DNA of 16,357 bases from LC029 sp036676475 (GCA_036676475.1 JAKFCU010000015.1:1-16357), one strand, 5' to 3'. Counted from the stretch's first letter, positions 6,608-14,570 are shown. Notes: a model not told the origin generated them from the letters alone. Made by a program: numbers and translations.

Positions 6608-7087
6608 GTTCAAAATGGTCATCTCTTAATTTTTTGTGCAGATTTATTTCGATACGCTGTGATTGGAGTGTGGTTACAAAAAGAAATCGGGAAATCCATC
6701 GAAAGTACCGAAATATTTATGGTTGCTCTAATAGATACCGCAATTGCGGCTCAAAATGCTGCCATCGCAGGAGAATCTATGGGATTGGGAATTTGTTTTA
6801 TATCGGTGGGTGGCATCCAAAACAATCTAGTTAGAGTACAAGATATTTTACAAACACCGAAAAGAGTCCTTCCGTTGTTTGGGCTTGCTCTTGGAGTTAG
6901 CTTCAAAGATCAGTCTTTAACACAGGAACAAATTCAATTGATTGTAAAATCAGCTCAAGTAGCTTCTTCTTCAAGCTATATACAAGCCTATTCCATTATT
7001 GGGGTAACGGATTTAGTGAAAAAGGAACAACAATTAGCTGAAGTGGCGGGAAATCAGTTCCATGTTCCCAATCAGATACCTTGGTGA
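6608..7087 (+). pseudogene. nfrA: nfrA-like nitroreductase fragment, circularly permuted
   Basis: The frame resembles the NfrA/flavin-reductase group of nitroreductases but in the wrong order. From 6608 it starts in the middle of the protein (VQNGHLLIFCADLFRY), runs through IFMVALIDTAIAAQNAAIAG, GLGICFI and RVLPLFGLALG, and then goes directly into the normal N-terminal part (SFKDQSLTQEQIQLIVKSAQ, SSSSYIQAYSIIGVTD, LAEVAGNQFHV) up to about 7067. In an intact NfrA, AGNQ-x-x-V is followed at once by x-NGHFFVFCADL, so the two outer ends of this fragment would join exactly. The first ~15 and last ~80 residues of a normal 245-residue protein are missing. GTTC occurs at both outer edges (6608-6611 and 7064-7067). 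It has no start codon or ribosome site in place and cannot be a working enzyme. Confidence 0.75.
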
Positions 7088-7160
7088 TTACGTCATTAAT
7101 TTAGAAGAACCGCCTCAGCCTTTAGATGGAAAGCTGGAGTTAGAGCTGAAAACTGCTTGA
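7068..7160 (+). pseudogene. C-terminal remnant of another gene
   Basis: After the nfrA fragment a different frame reads IRYLGDYVINLEEPPQPLDG and ends KLELELKTA before TGA at 7158-7160. It looks like genuine protein sequence but has no start and is not recognised. Confidence 0.35.
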
Positions 7161-7481
7161 ATAGAGGGCCTTCGCGCTATACTTACATATTTTTACATCT
7201 GTATGGCCGTTTTTGGACTTATCTCGGACTTACCCCTTTAAAGATATCGATAAAGTCCACAATTACTCTCCTTTTTCACAAATGGAATAGTATCCCAATA
7301 AGTTATTATATCAAACGCATTATGCAGACGTCTTCCGTTCATTCATTGCCACCATACTTTTCAATTCAAAAAATCGGTTATTCGCTTGCTCCTGCCATTG
7401 CTCTGTACCAGTAATCATATCGGGACAGCCTACCCAGTGGAGGTATACCCCCCTCCCATCAAACTATTATACAACAACGTA
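7161..7481. other. Stretch without supported gene
   Basis: A plus-strand frame of 85 codons at 7157-7414 has a composition unlike a protein and no ribosome site. A minus-strand frame ending near 7325 is protein-like over some 40 codons but has no credible start. I treat the region as decayed DNA. Confidence 0.4.
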
Positions 7482-7510
7482 TTGACATTACACTGCTGTT
7501 ATAATACAAT
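7482..7510 (+). promoter_or_regulatory. Near-consensus sigma-A promoter
   Basis: TTGACA at 7482-7487 and TACAAT at 7505-7510 are separated by exactly 17 bases. Transcription should start near 7517, 28 bases ahead of the small zinc-ribbon gene at 7545. Confidence 0.8.
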
Positions 7511-7544
7511 AAGCTCAACACCACTTAATCAGGAGGAATGAACC

Positions 7545-7667
7545 ATGAAAAAAGAAGAAATGAACCGTATCCAGAAAGAGTGTCCACAGTGCGGAAGCCA
7601 GTTTACAGAGAAAGCATTGTCCCCGATCAACGAATGTACCAAGTGTTTTGGCAAGCATCACGAATAG
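7545..7667 (+). CDS. Small zinc-ribbon protein, YhfH-like
   Basis: 40 residues: a charged N-terminus (MKKEEMNRIQKE) then C-P-Q-C-G (13-17) and C-T-K-C-F-G (31-36). Two C-x2-C pairs 14 residues apart predict a zinc ribbon, in the style of the very small YhfH-family proteins of Bacillus, though I cannot confirm membership. AGGAGG at 7531-7536 lies 8 nt before the ATG. The near-perfect promoter upstream and the terminator downstream mark it as a strongly transcribed single gene, despite the decayed surroundings. The role is unknown. Confidence 0.75.
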   Translation: MKKEEMNRIQKECPQCGSQFTEKALSPINECTKCFGKHHE

Positions 7668-7699
7668 AGGTGACGCAATTGAATAAAGGTCGAGTATAG

Positions 7700-7744
7700 A
7701 AGACCCTGTTTGTTCCACCGGATGGAATGAGTAGGGTCTTTTAC
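7700..7744 (+). terminator. Terminator of the small zinc-ribbon gene
   Basis: AAGACCCT (7700-7707) pairs with AGGGTCTT (7733-7740), with an inner TTCCA/TGGAA stem, followed by TTAC. It starts 33 bases after the stop codon. Confidence 0.65.
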
Positions 7745-7752
7745 GTTTGGTT

Positions 7753-7776
7753 AAATATTCTAATTTGAATATTTTT
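7753..7776 (+). terminator. AT-rich hairpin with T-run
   Basis: AAATATTC (7753-7760) pairs with GAATATTT (7767-7774) and runs into further T bases. It is a weak second terminator after the one at 7700. Confidence 0.35.
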
Positions 7777-7898
7777 TGGCAATTCACTTAGGAATACAGA
7801 GATAGTCCTATACATGTCTCTGATACAAGCTGAAAGAAGCAGAAATGCGGTTTGTCCAATATCTTCTATGTTGATATCCTTTATTTAGGAGGTGTTTT

Positions 7899-8144
7899 AT
7901 GGGGGTTATAGAGGATTTGAAATTAGCATTACTGAAGTTGGGGATTGATGATAGTCATAAGGATTATAAGTGGTTTGAGTGGATTTTTCGATATGGCATC
8001 ATGTTAGGCAGTGAAGGAGTATACAAGGTTATCTGCAATGATGAACAAGGGAAATACTACTATGTCGGCCAGGATGGAAAATATATCGAGGATGAAGAAG
8101 GCAATATTATCACAATGAAGGAAGTACTAGCAGATTTAATTTGA
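7899..8144 (+). CDS. Small acidic hypothetical protein
   Basis: 81 residues; TAGGAGGT sits about 7 nt before the ATG. The protein is acidic with many Tyr, Gly and Asp/Glu (KYYYVGQDGKYIEDEEGNII), and the end looks like a short beta region closed by a helix (TMKEVLADLI). The first half, with DYKWFEWIFRYGIMLGSEGV, could be a helical cap. Such small proteins are often immunity proteins or antitoxins, but no partner toxin lies beside it and I do not recognise the family. A strong terminator follows directly. Confidence 0.65.
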   Translation: MGVIEDLKLALLKLGIDDSHKDYKWFEWIFRYGIMLGSEGVYKVICNDEQGKYYYVGQDGKYIEDEEGNIITMKEVLADLI

Positions 8145-8154
8145 AGGTGAGTCA

Positions 8155-8194
8155 ACCCACATCTAAAAAAAGATGTGGGTTTTATTATTATTTC
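8155..8194 (+). terminator. Strong intrinsic terminator
   Basis: ACCCACATCT (8155-8164), A6 loop, AGATGTGGGT (8171-8180), then TTTATTATTATTT. It ends the gene at 7899. Confidence 0.85.
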
Positions 8195-8236
8195 GGTTAT
8201 TGGCCCCACTGATTGTCACCTTTTACTGCATACCAG

Positions 8237-8247
8237 GGGTACGACCG
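8237..8247 (+). repeat. IS target duplication, left copy
   Basis: GGGTACGACCG; the right copy at 9931-9941 is GGGTAGGGCCG, 9 of 11 identical. The G-rich left and C-rich right halves resemble the known IS231 target GGG-N5-CCC. Confidence 0.65.
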
Positions 8248-8265
8248 CATGCCCATCAAGCTAAG
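8248..8265 (+). repeat. IS231-like left inverted repeat
   Basis: Perfect complement of 9913-9930; the match stops at once on both sides. Confidence 0.95.
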
Positions 8266-8303
8266 CAAACTCAGTACCCCCAAACAGGAGAAAATACAGT
8301 ATG

Positions 8304-8336
8304 CTTTCTATAAAGAGATTAATTTTATAGAAAGGA
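8304..8336 (+). promoter_or_regulatory. Hairpin hiding the transposase ribosome site
   Basis: CTTTCTATAAA (8304-8314) is the exact complement of TTTATAGAAAG (8324-8334). The right arm contains most of the Shine-Dalgarno AAAGGA (8331-8336). Transcripts entering from outside the element would fold and hide this site, as known for IS10 and similar elements, keeping the transposase low. Confidence 0.7.
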
Positions 8337-8345
8337 CTGGTGGTT

Positions 8346-9788
8346 ATGGCACGAGTATCCCTTTCACTTCACGACGAAATGCAATTAATGGCTGAAGAAT
8401 TACGTCGTCACTTTTCACCCTCTCAACTTGAAAGACTAGCTAGGGAAACAGGATTTATTCAACGTCAACGAAAGTTAAGAGCTCAGGATTTTGTCACTCT
8501 CGCTGCTTTTTTAAATCATGATCTAGCTACATACCCGTTGACTGCTTTGTGTGGCGAATTGGATGCTGCCAGGCAAGTTTCTTTAAGTGCAGAAGGACTT
8601 AATCAACGTTTTGACGAATCCAGTGTTGCGTTTCTTCGCAAGTTATTTTCCACCTTGCTTGAGGCAAAGCTCCTCGCTGCCGCATCGCTCCCTTGTGACC
8701 TCGATCGTTATTTTCAGCGCATTCGTATTCTCGATGCTACGCTGTTCCAACTTCCAGATCGTTTTGCTCCTCGTTATCCTGGATCAGGTGGAAGCGCACA
8801 TACGGCTGGTATGAAAATCCAATTTGAATTTGATCTTAAAACCGGCCGATTTTTATACGTCGATGTCGGAAGTGGAAGCATGAATGATGGTCTGAAAGGA
8901 ACGGAACGTACGCAAACCGTTACAAGTGGTGACCTTTGCATTCGGGATCTAGGTTATTTTTGCTTGAAAGATTTTCAACAAATGGAGCAACAAGGGGCCT
9001 TCTACCTCTCTCGTTTAAAAATCAACGTTCGCGTTTATGAAAAGAATGAGGCGATTAAGCACTTCAAAAATGGGAAGGTCAAAAAAGAATCGTTGTTTAC
9101 TGAGATTGATTTAGAATCCATTATGAATCAGATGAAACTCGGTGAGATCATTGAAATCGAAAAGGCCTATCTTGGTCGAAATAGTAAATATGCAACGCGA
9201 TTACTCATTTATAAATTAACGGAGGAACAGACACAGGAGCGATTAGCCATTCGCTTTAAAAATGAAAAGAAAAAAGGGATCACCTATCGTGAAAAGACCA
9301 AACGATTAAGCGCCATTAACGTTTATATGACGAATATTCCGCCAACAACCATCGCTAAAGAGCAGATTTATCCTCTCTATTCGTTACGCTGGCAAGTGGA
9401 GATCTTATTTAAAACGTGGAAGTCACTTTTTCATATCGACGCGGTTAAACCGGTTAAAATCGAGCGATTTGAATGCCAAGTTTACGGAAAGCTCATTGCT
9501 TTACTTCTGACTTCATCTCTGATGTTTCAAATGCGAGAGATCCTCCTTCGAAAGAAGAAACAGGAGCTTAGCGAGCTAAAAGCGATGGCTATACTGAAAA
9601 GTTATTTGGGAAAACTCTATGATACGGTAGACAACGGCATGGAAGAAATGGTTGAACTTCTCCAACGCGTATTTCAAATGATAGCTAAGAACGGTCGTAA
9701 GTCCCATCGATATGAGAAGAAAACCGTATTTGACCTGCTTGGGATCGTCTATGAAAGTCGTAAGAAGATAAAGGCTACCGCGTCGTAA
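8346..9788 (+). CDS. IS231-type DDE transposase
   Basis: 480 residues from ATG 8346, close to the ~478 usual for IS231. A GTG six bases upstream is closer to AAAGGA; the ATG has the better 9-nt spacing. The three IS4-family regions are present: first Asp in IRILDATLF, second Asp in CIRDLGYF, and the YREK signature YSLRWQVEILFKTWK (Y-x2-R-x3-E-x6-K) with the catalytic Glu. The N-terminus (LSLHDEMQLMAEELRRHFSP) is the typical DNA-binding start of the subgroup. The gene is intact, so the element may still be mobile. It performs cut-and-paste transposition at the ends listed above. Confidence 0.93.
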   Translation: MARVSLSLHDEMQLMAEELRRHFSPSQLERLARETGFIQRQRKLRAQDFVTLAAFLNHDLATYPLTALCGELDAARQVSLSAEGLNQRFDESSVAFLRKLFSTLLEAKLLAAASLPCDLDRYFQRIRILDATLFQLPDRFAPRYPGSGGSAHTAGMKIQFEFDLKTGRFLYVDVGSGSMNDGLKGTERTQTVTSGDLCIRDLGYFCLKDFQQMEQQGAFYLSRLKINVRVYEKNEAIKHFKNGKVKKESLFTEIDLESIMNQMKLGEIIEIEKAYLGRNSKYATRLLIYKLTEEQTQERLAIRFKNEKKKGITYREKTKRLSAINVYMTNIPPTTIAKEQIYPLYSLRWQVEILFKTWKSLFHIDAVKPVKIERFECQVYGKLIALLLTSSLMFQMREILLRKKKQELSELKAMAILKSYLGKLYDTVDNGMEEMVELLQRVFQMIAKNGRKSHRYEKKTVFDLLGIVYESRKKIKATAS

Positions 9789-9912
9789 TTTTTTTAAAAA
9801 ACAGCATAAAATCATTAGAATAATGACGGTTTATAACATCCATATATTACATAAAAAGATATAGCTTACTTTAAAAGTAGATAATAGGAATTTACATTCA
9901 GTCTATGGGATC

Positions 9913-9930
9913 CTTAGCTTGATGGGCATG
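9913..9930 (-). repeat. IS231-like right inverted repeat
   Basis: Perfect complement of 8248-8265. Its last G (9930) also serves as the outermost G of the interrupted Tn3-type repeat. Confidence 0.95.
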
Positions 9931-9967
9931 GGGTAGGGCCGACAAAACGCGAAAAGCGTACGCTAAG
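9930..9967 (+). repeat. Tn3-type 38-bp terminal inverted repeat, tip split by the IS
   Basis: 38 bases starting GGGGTAGGGCCG and ending GCGTACGCTAAG, the GGGG...TAAG layout and length of Tn3-family ends, with the outer end on the left and the inside to the right. Removing the IS and one target copy joins this to the G at 8236, so the true outer tip of that transposon is 8236 and its flank is the sequence before it (ACTGCATACCA). Confidence 0.75.
9931..9941 (+). repeat. IS target duplication, right copy
   Basis: GGGTAGGGCCG, paired with 8237-8247; two mismatches between the copies. Confidence 0.65.
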
Positions 9968-9981
9968 ACATTTTTTGGGAG

Positions 9982-10030
9982 AAAAAGGCTGATTTTCCTT
10001 TGCTAATAAAGGAAAATCGGCTTTTTTGAT
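9982..10030. terminator. Strong bidirectional terminator
   Basis: A 20-bp stem (9982-10001 with 10008-10027, two G-U pairs) has A5 at the left and T6 at the right, so it works on both strands. It lies just inside the Tn3-type end and insulates the gene at 10172 from outside transcription. Confidence 0.85.
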
Positions 10031-11484
10031 TGTTTTATTGCGTGATTACGATGTTTGCTGCTTGTATAAGGATTGGCGGATCGCATCTTTGTTAAGTACT
10101 CTAGTATTACCAGATTTTATGAATTAATATTAAATATAGTATTTTATATTAATTCCAATGGGAGGAGTTAGATGGGATCATTCTTTACCAATATGCAGGT
10201 TTATTCAAAGCAAAAAGATAAAAATCAATCACTTTCTCAAATTAAAGAAGCAATACACATTATCCTTGATAAAGATTATGAAATAGCAAGTGAAAATGAA
10301 GAAACTGACCGAATTATTCTGGTTAAACATTCCGATCCATGGATAACTATCTATGATCAAGAAACAGAAGATCAAGATATTGATTTACTCTATGACGTGT
10401 CTTCTAAAATTTCTTCTATCCTTGATACCGTAGTTGTAAGTGTCTTGGTTCATGATAGTGATGTGCTTAATTTATGCCTATTTGAGCAGGGGGAATTGAA
10501 AAATAACTATTGGAGCAATCCAGAATTTCTAAGTGACGAATTACCAATTTCTAAATTAAAAAAGCTAAAAGGAAACCCTAATTTATGGAAGTCCCGTTTA
10601 TTAAAGGGGTATTCAACACAGACCTAAGGAAAATTTGGAGATCACAAGAAGTATTTGCAGAAGAAATCTTACATAAATCTTCTACCTTATTTGGCTTTAA
10701 TGAAAATAACTGTTCTATGGGATATAATGATTTGTCCGAGGAAAATTCTCATGGTCTTATAAAACTTTGTTACAAATTGAAAGATGAGAAAAAACAAAAG
10801 GTCCCTAAAATAGAAAAACACTGGTTTTTTTCTTATCTTGATTTTTTTACTCATCATGAAATTGACTTCAAATTTTCGGTCATCAATTTAGGCGCTAAAT
10901 CTAAGGGCCTTAGTGTTGTGTTTTTTGGAGAAGCTGTGGGAAAAGAATATATTACGATGAAGGAAGCGACAGTAAAATTATATAATAGTAAGAATAAGTA
11001 TATAGAAAGCTATTCTAATATTTTTTTGGATACACTTGGAGATACGAATAATGATAAAAGAGTTTTCCTTGCTGAATTTCCAGATATTGAGTTTGACTCA
11101 GGAAATGTAAAGAAGCATCCAAGGATTGAAATTAATGTTTCAGGTTGTGTTTATGATCCTGTTCACTCATCACTAAATATAGTGGTTTACCCACATGAAA
11201 ATTCCAACGAGGGGCAAACAGGGTTCACGACCAAATTATATATTAAAGATGGCAAGAAACCAATGTCATTACATGATTATGAAATCTTGGAACGTTCCTT
11301 AATCAATGATTGTCGAGTAGCTATTCAACAATTCTCAAAAACAAAAGATAATGAAGATGTATATGCATTTGTGTTAGACTGCGATACAACTTATGGAGAT
11401 ATCTTTATAAAAATAAATAACATTAATTTATTAAATAAAAGTTTTAAATACTACAAAGAAAAGTGGAACTATACAGATGAAAGA

Positions 11485-11522
11485 GGGGTTTGTGTAGCAA
11501 TGGAACAAAAAACCGGAATAAG
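11485..11522 (+). repeat. Tn3-type 38-bp inverted repeat, left end of the tnpI-tnpA transposon
   Basis: Starts GGGGTTTGTGTAGCAATGGA and ends AACCGGAATAAG, exactly 38 bases. It shares GGGGT, TGGAAC and the final TAAG with the Tn3 end. It lies 46 bases beyond the tnpA stop codon, the place where Tn3-family elements carry their end, and is followed by a TnpI-type motif. It is also inside the reading frame that ends at 11550, so the transposon appears to have entered that gene. Confidence 0.65.
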
Positions 11523-11524
11523 CG

Positions 11525-11540
11525 TTACTGGCAATAAAAT
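11525..11540 (+). promoter_or_regulatory. TnpI-binding-type motif beside the terminal repeat
   Basis: TTACTGGCAATAAAAT repeats, with one change, the motif TTACTGGTAATAAAAT at 15839-15854 in the resolution site. It starts two bases inside the 38-bp end. In Tn5401, TnpI sites are known to adjoin the termini, making a ~53-bp compound end; the same length results here. Confidence 0.6.
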
Positions 11541-11573
11541 AGAACAGTAATGGGTTAAGATTACTGTTCTATT
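11538..11573. terminator. Hairpin between converging genes
   Basis: AATAGAACAGTAAT (11538-11551) pairs perfectly with 11560-11573 around an 8-nt loop. It covers the stop codons of both the gene at 10172 and tnpA, and can stop transcription from either side although T-runs are short. Confidence 0.65.
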
Positions 11574-14559
11574 CAAATATTAAGGTACGTAATTTTCCTT
11601 GTTCAACTTCATCAGGTAATTCGAAAGAATACTTCCCCATAATATTGATATGTTCATGGACGAGAGGAGAGAGGCGCTGAACATCAGACTCTTCGACTAT
11701 TCCTCCCACTTCGCGTATGACATCCAATGCTGATTGAATATAACGGCTGTTCCAGACTACAATCGCATTGACCATCAACCCCAGGGCTCCTAGTTGATCC
11801 TCCTGTCCTTCCCGATAACGTTGGTGCAGCTCACCTCGTTTTCCATAAAACACAGCACGAGCCACGCTGTGTCTCGATTCCCCACGATTTAGTTGCGTTA
11901 AAATTCGACGTCGATATGCTGGATCGTCTAAATAAGCAAGTAGGTGACGTGTTTTGAAAATACGACCAAACTCTCCAATGGCGCGACCTAGCATAGTTGG
12001 TTTTCCACCACGTTGTAAGGTTTGGATCAGACGGGTGGCATTGACGGTACCTAGTTTGAGTGAACCCGCCACGCGGAGCATATCGTCCCAATGTTTGTTG
12101 ATCAGATCTTTGCGAATTCGATTCCGAGACAGTCCATTTAATACAGCGTAATCAGCATGAGGGTCAAAACGCCAGAAACGAGCTCCGCCGATGTCAGCCA
12201 ACCGCGGACTAAACTGATAGCCTAATAATCCAAAAAGACCAAAGATGATATCGCTATATCCGGCTGTATCTGTCATGATTTCCTGCGGCCGCAATACGGT
12301 TTCTTGTTCCAACACGCACTCCAGTAAATACAAAGAGTCACGAAGCGTACCTGGGATAACTAATCCATGAAGACCCGTAAACTGGTCACTGGTAAAGTTG
12401 TAGTAAGTGATTCCTCGTCCCGTACCAAAGTATTTTGGGTTGGGTCCGGAATTCACAGTACGAACGGGAGTTACAAAACGCAACCCATCAGCCGAGGCGA
12501 CTTCGCCACCGCCCAATTTCTTTGCTAGTTCAAGTTGGCTATGAAATTCGACGAGACGATTATTGGCTTGCGTCAACGTTTCAGCACGGAAGTAATTTTG
12601 CTCTACCCAGGTCAAGCGATCTCGTTCCAAAGCAGAAACGCCCGGTTGAACGACAGGATCCAACCCGATATTACAAGCTTGAGAAAGGAGTACCGCACAC
12701 ACACTCACCGCTAAATCCTTCACACGAGATTTCCCCTCACTGAAATGAGTAAATGCATCAGCAAATCCTGTCCACTCATTCACTTCCAATAACAACTCGG
12801 GTAGATCGGTGTGGGGGAGGAGTTTTTGTATACGGTCTCGAAGAATACAAAGAGAGTCAGGTTCCTCCAAACGATCCAAAGGAGTCAGGATCACTCGTTC
12901 TTTTCCAGCGAACGTTTCTAGTCGAACATCGGGATTTCCCTCCCATCGATCAGCGGTTTTCCGGTACGCCTGATCTAGTTCTTCCGTCAACGATGCTAGA
13001 GATTCTTCCGCATATAGGGACCAATTCAAAGATCGGAGAACCTGAGGACGAACCGCCTCCCATTCAGCACCTTGAAGCAACTGAGCACGTGGATCACCAT
13101 AACGCTCACTACCAGGAACATAGAGATCATGGCGGCGAAGAGCTTCCAACATTTGTTCAAGAACCCAGAACGTATAAAAACGAGGATTGACTGAACCGTC
13201 CTCTTCATCTATGATCACCTTTTGCCAACTTGGATTGATCCCTGCGATAGGAGCTTCTTTCCACTTTTTCTTAGAAGCCGCACTGTGGCTTTTAAGAAAT
13301 TGCCATGCCTCTAAGACCGGTTGTCCTGCCGGTGTAGCTTCCCATTTTAGAGTTGCCATACGTTTGGGAAAAAACTGACGAATGGTTGCATAGTGACGTA
13401 ACAACTCTGAAAAGGCGATGGTCTGATCAGGGGGATTCGTCAACCTATCTATTGTTTGGATAGCGGATGAGACATTTTCCTTCGACACCTTGGAGAATAT
13501 CTCATCGATTCTCATGTCTTTACTTGACTCTACCTGTTGAAGTAGTAAAGCACAGACCTCACGAAGTTGACGTGCAGCTCCATCTAAATCCCGAAGAGTA
13601 CGAAGCCGATCCTTCTGTTCCCGACGATTGGTCTTAGCTAGTAAATCGGTCAAAAACCGATCCAAGAGATCTAACACATCATCTTGGGCACTGATGGTAA
13701 GAGCTTTAATAAAAGCTACTAAAGTAGCGATCCGTCGGTCGGGGGTCATTCGATGAATAGCTTGTGCTCTTGCTGCTATCGCATATCTGGCCAAGGTACG
13801 AATTCGACCGATGGGCAATCTTGCGATATTCCATTCTTCTGCACTGAAGGCTCGAATTTCTTCTAACCGCTTAAGAGCTTTTACGATTCCTGGTGCCGTG
13901 ACACTGGTAGGCGGTCGTCGTAAACGGTCTAAATCCGTTTTACGGTTTTTTGGGTCTGATGTTAATAAATTTTCAAACATCTCACGTTGTTCCAGAGTGG
14001 GAAGACGAGATAGCTTATTCCAAAGGCGTGCAGAAGCCCGTTCTCGGACTTGTGCCACGATTCTTGCTAATACGCTCACCCCAGGTAACAAAACTTTTTT
14101 CTCTACACATCGAGCGGTAGCCAGGTCAAAAAGGACACTTGGTCGCTCCGCAGAAAGCCATGCCCGTGTATAAAGCCACCGAACGAATCGCCAGTATCCA
14201 GGCTGATCCATAAAATGATGATAACCATAAATTCGGCAAATCTCCTGTGCATGATCCCATCGACTTTCGCTTGTTCGATAGCGATCCAAACTTTGCACAT
14301 CGAGATCTAATTGCTCCGCTACGTAGCGGGAAACACTATCAGGGACAGCGGCTGGATCAGGTAAAAAAACACCTAAAAATCGGACGGTTCCAAGTTGGAT
14401 GGCAAAACCTAGCCGATTATGTTCACCACGATGACTCCAAGCCAGGGCCCGGTCTTGATCATCTAACCAGAAATATCTCGCTAACTGTTCCGGGGTCGGA
14501 TCGTCAATAAATTGTCCATAGCGGGCCTCCTGTTCCCTCGTAAGAAAATCAACCGGCAT
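11569..14559 (-). CDS. tnpA: Tn3-family transposase TnpA
   Basis: 996 residues, full length for the family (Tn4430 987, Tn3 about 1004). The N-terminal region (FLTREQEARYGQF) is the repeat-binding part. The catalytic triad can be placed at about D691 (ASADGLRF), D764 (IMTDTAGYSD) and E894 (LNRGESRH), with GQEDQLGALGLMVNAIVVWN downstream, all hallmarks of Tn3 transposases. It carries out replicative transposition by cutting at the 38-bp ends and forming a cointegrate. The ATG at 14559 has AGGGGA about 7 nt upstream and lies 11 bases after the tnpI stop, so both are read from one message. No frameshift is seen; the gene looks active. Confidence 0.96.
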   Translation of the reverse strand: MPVDFLTREQEARYGQFIDDPTPEQLARYFWLDDQDRALAWSHRGEHNRLGFAIQLGTVRFLGVFLPDPAAVPDSVSRYVAEQLDLDVQSLDRYRTSESRWDHAQEICRIYGYHHFMDQPGYWRFVRWLYTRAWLSAERPSVLFDLATARCVEKKVLLPGVSVLARIVAQVRERASARLWNKLSRLPTLEQREMFENLLTSDPKNRKTDLDRLRRPPTSVTAPGIVKALKRLEEIRAFSAEEWNIARLPIGRIRTLARYAIAARAQAIHRMTPDRRIATLVAFIKALTISAQDDVLDLLDRFLTDLLAKTNRREQKDRLRTLRDLDGAARQLREVCALLLQQVESSKDMRIDEIFSKVSKENVSSAIQTIDRLTNPPDQTIAFSELLRHYATIRQFFPKRMATLKWEATPAGQPVLEAWQFLKSHSAASKKKWKEAPIAGINPSWQKVIIDEEDGSVNPRFYTFWVLEQMLEALRRHDLYVPGSERYGDPRAQLLQGAEWEAVRPQVLRSLNWSLYAEESLASLTEELDQAYRKTADRWEGNPDVRLETFAGKERVILTPLDRLEEPDSLCILRDRIQKLLPHTDLPELLLEVNEWTGFADAFTHFSEGKSRVKDLAVSVCAVLLSQACNIGLDPVVQPGVSALERDRLTWVEQNYFRAETLTQANNRLVEFHSQLELAKKLGGGEVASADGLRFVTPVRTVNSGPNPKYFGTGRGITYYNFTSDQFTGLHGLVIPGTLRDSLYLLECVLEQETVLRPQEIMTDTAGYSDIIFGLFGLLGYQFSPRLADIGGARFWRFDPHADYAVLNGLSRNRIRKDLINKHWDDMLRVAGSLKLGTVNATRLIQTLQRGGKPTMLGRAIGEFGRIFKTRHLLAYLDDPAYRRRILTQLNRGESRHSVARAVFYGKRGELHQRYREGQEDQLGALGLMVNAIVVWNSRYIQSALDVIREVGGIVEESDVQRLSPLVHEHINIMGKYSFELPDEVEQGKLRTLIFE

Positions 14560-14570
14560 GATGTCATCCC

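Larger units (their letters stand above)
8248..9930 (+). mobile_element. IS231-like insertion sequence (IS4 family), complete
   Basis: 1683 bases bounded by perfect 18-bp inverted repeats, CATGCCCATCAAGCTAAG at 8248-8265 and its complement at 9913-9930. This end is almost the one known for IS231 (CATGCCCATCAACTTAAG). One transposase gene fills the element. The flanking 11 bases, 8237-8247 and 9931-9941, are near-identical (9 of 11), as expected for a target duplication of 10-12 bp. The insertion lies in the first bases of a Tn3-type terminal repeat. Confidence 0.93.
10172..11550 (+). pseudogene. Two-frame gene: frameshifted or -1 programmed shift, unknown family
   Basis: GGGAGGAG before ATG 10172 opens a 151-codon frame (starts MGSFFTNMQVYSKQ). 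It ends at 10627, but the natural continuation lies in the -1 frame: LWKSRLLKG joins VFNTDLRKIWRSQEVFAEEI and runs to 11550, giving 459 residues. The switch falls on TTA-AAG-GGG at 10601-10609, where A-AAG-GGG is a proper X-XXY-YYZ slippery heptamer; loss of one base from the G-run would look the same. The internal ATG at 10585 has no good ribosome site. The protein is soluble, acidic and rich in Lys, Asn and Ile, with no signal peptide. Its last 22 residues are encoded by transposon DNA (see 11485), so the native C-terminus is probably missing. Family not recognised. Confidence 0.6.

Noticed and set aside
7157..7414. 85-codon plus-strand frame
   Set aside because: No ribosome site and an unlikely composition; it starts beside a stop in remnant DNA.
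7325..7460. Minus-strand frame reading YLHWVGCPDMITGTEQWQEQ
   Set aside because: It looks protein-like for about 40 codons, but stops close in upstream and no start with a ribosome site exists; at most a remnant.
12753..14173. Plus-strand frames of 100-145 codons inside tnpA
   Set aside because: They are antisense shadows of an intact transposase gene with all catalytic residues.
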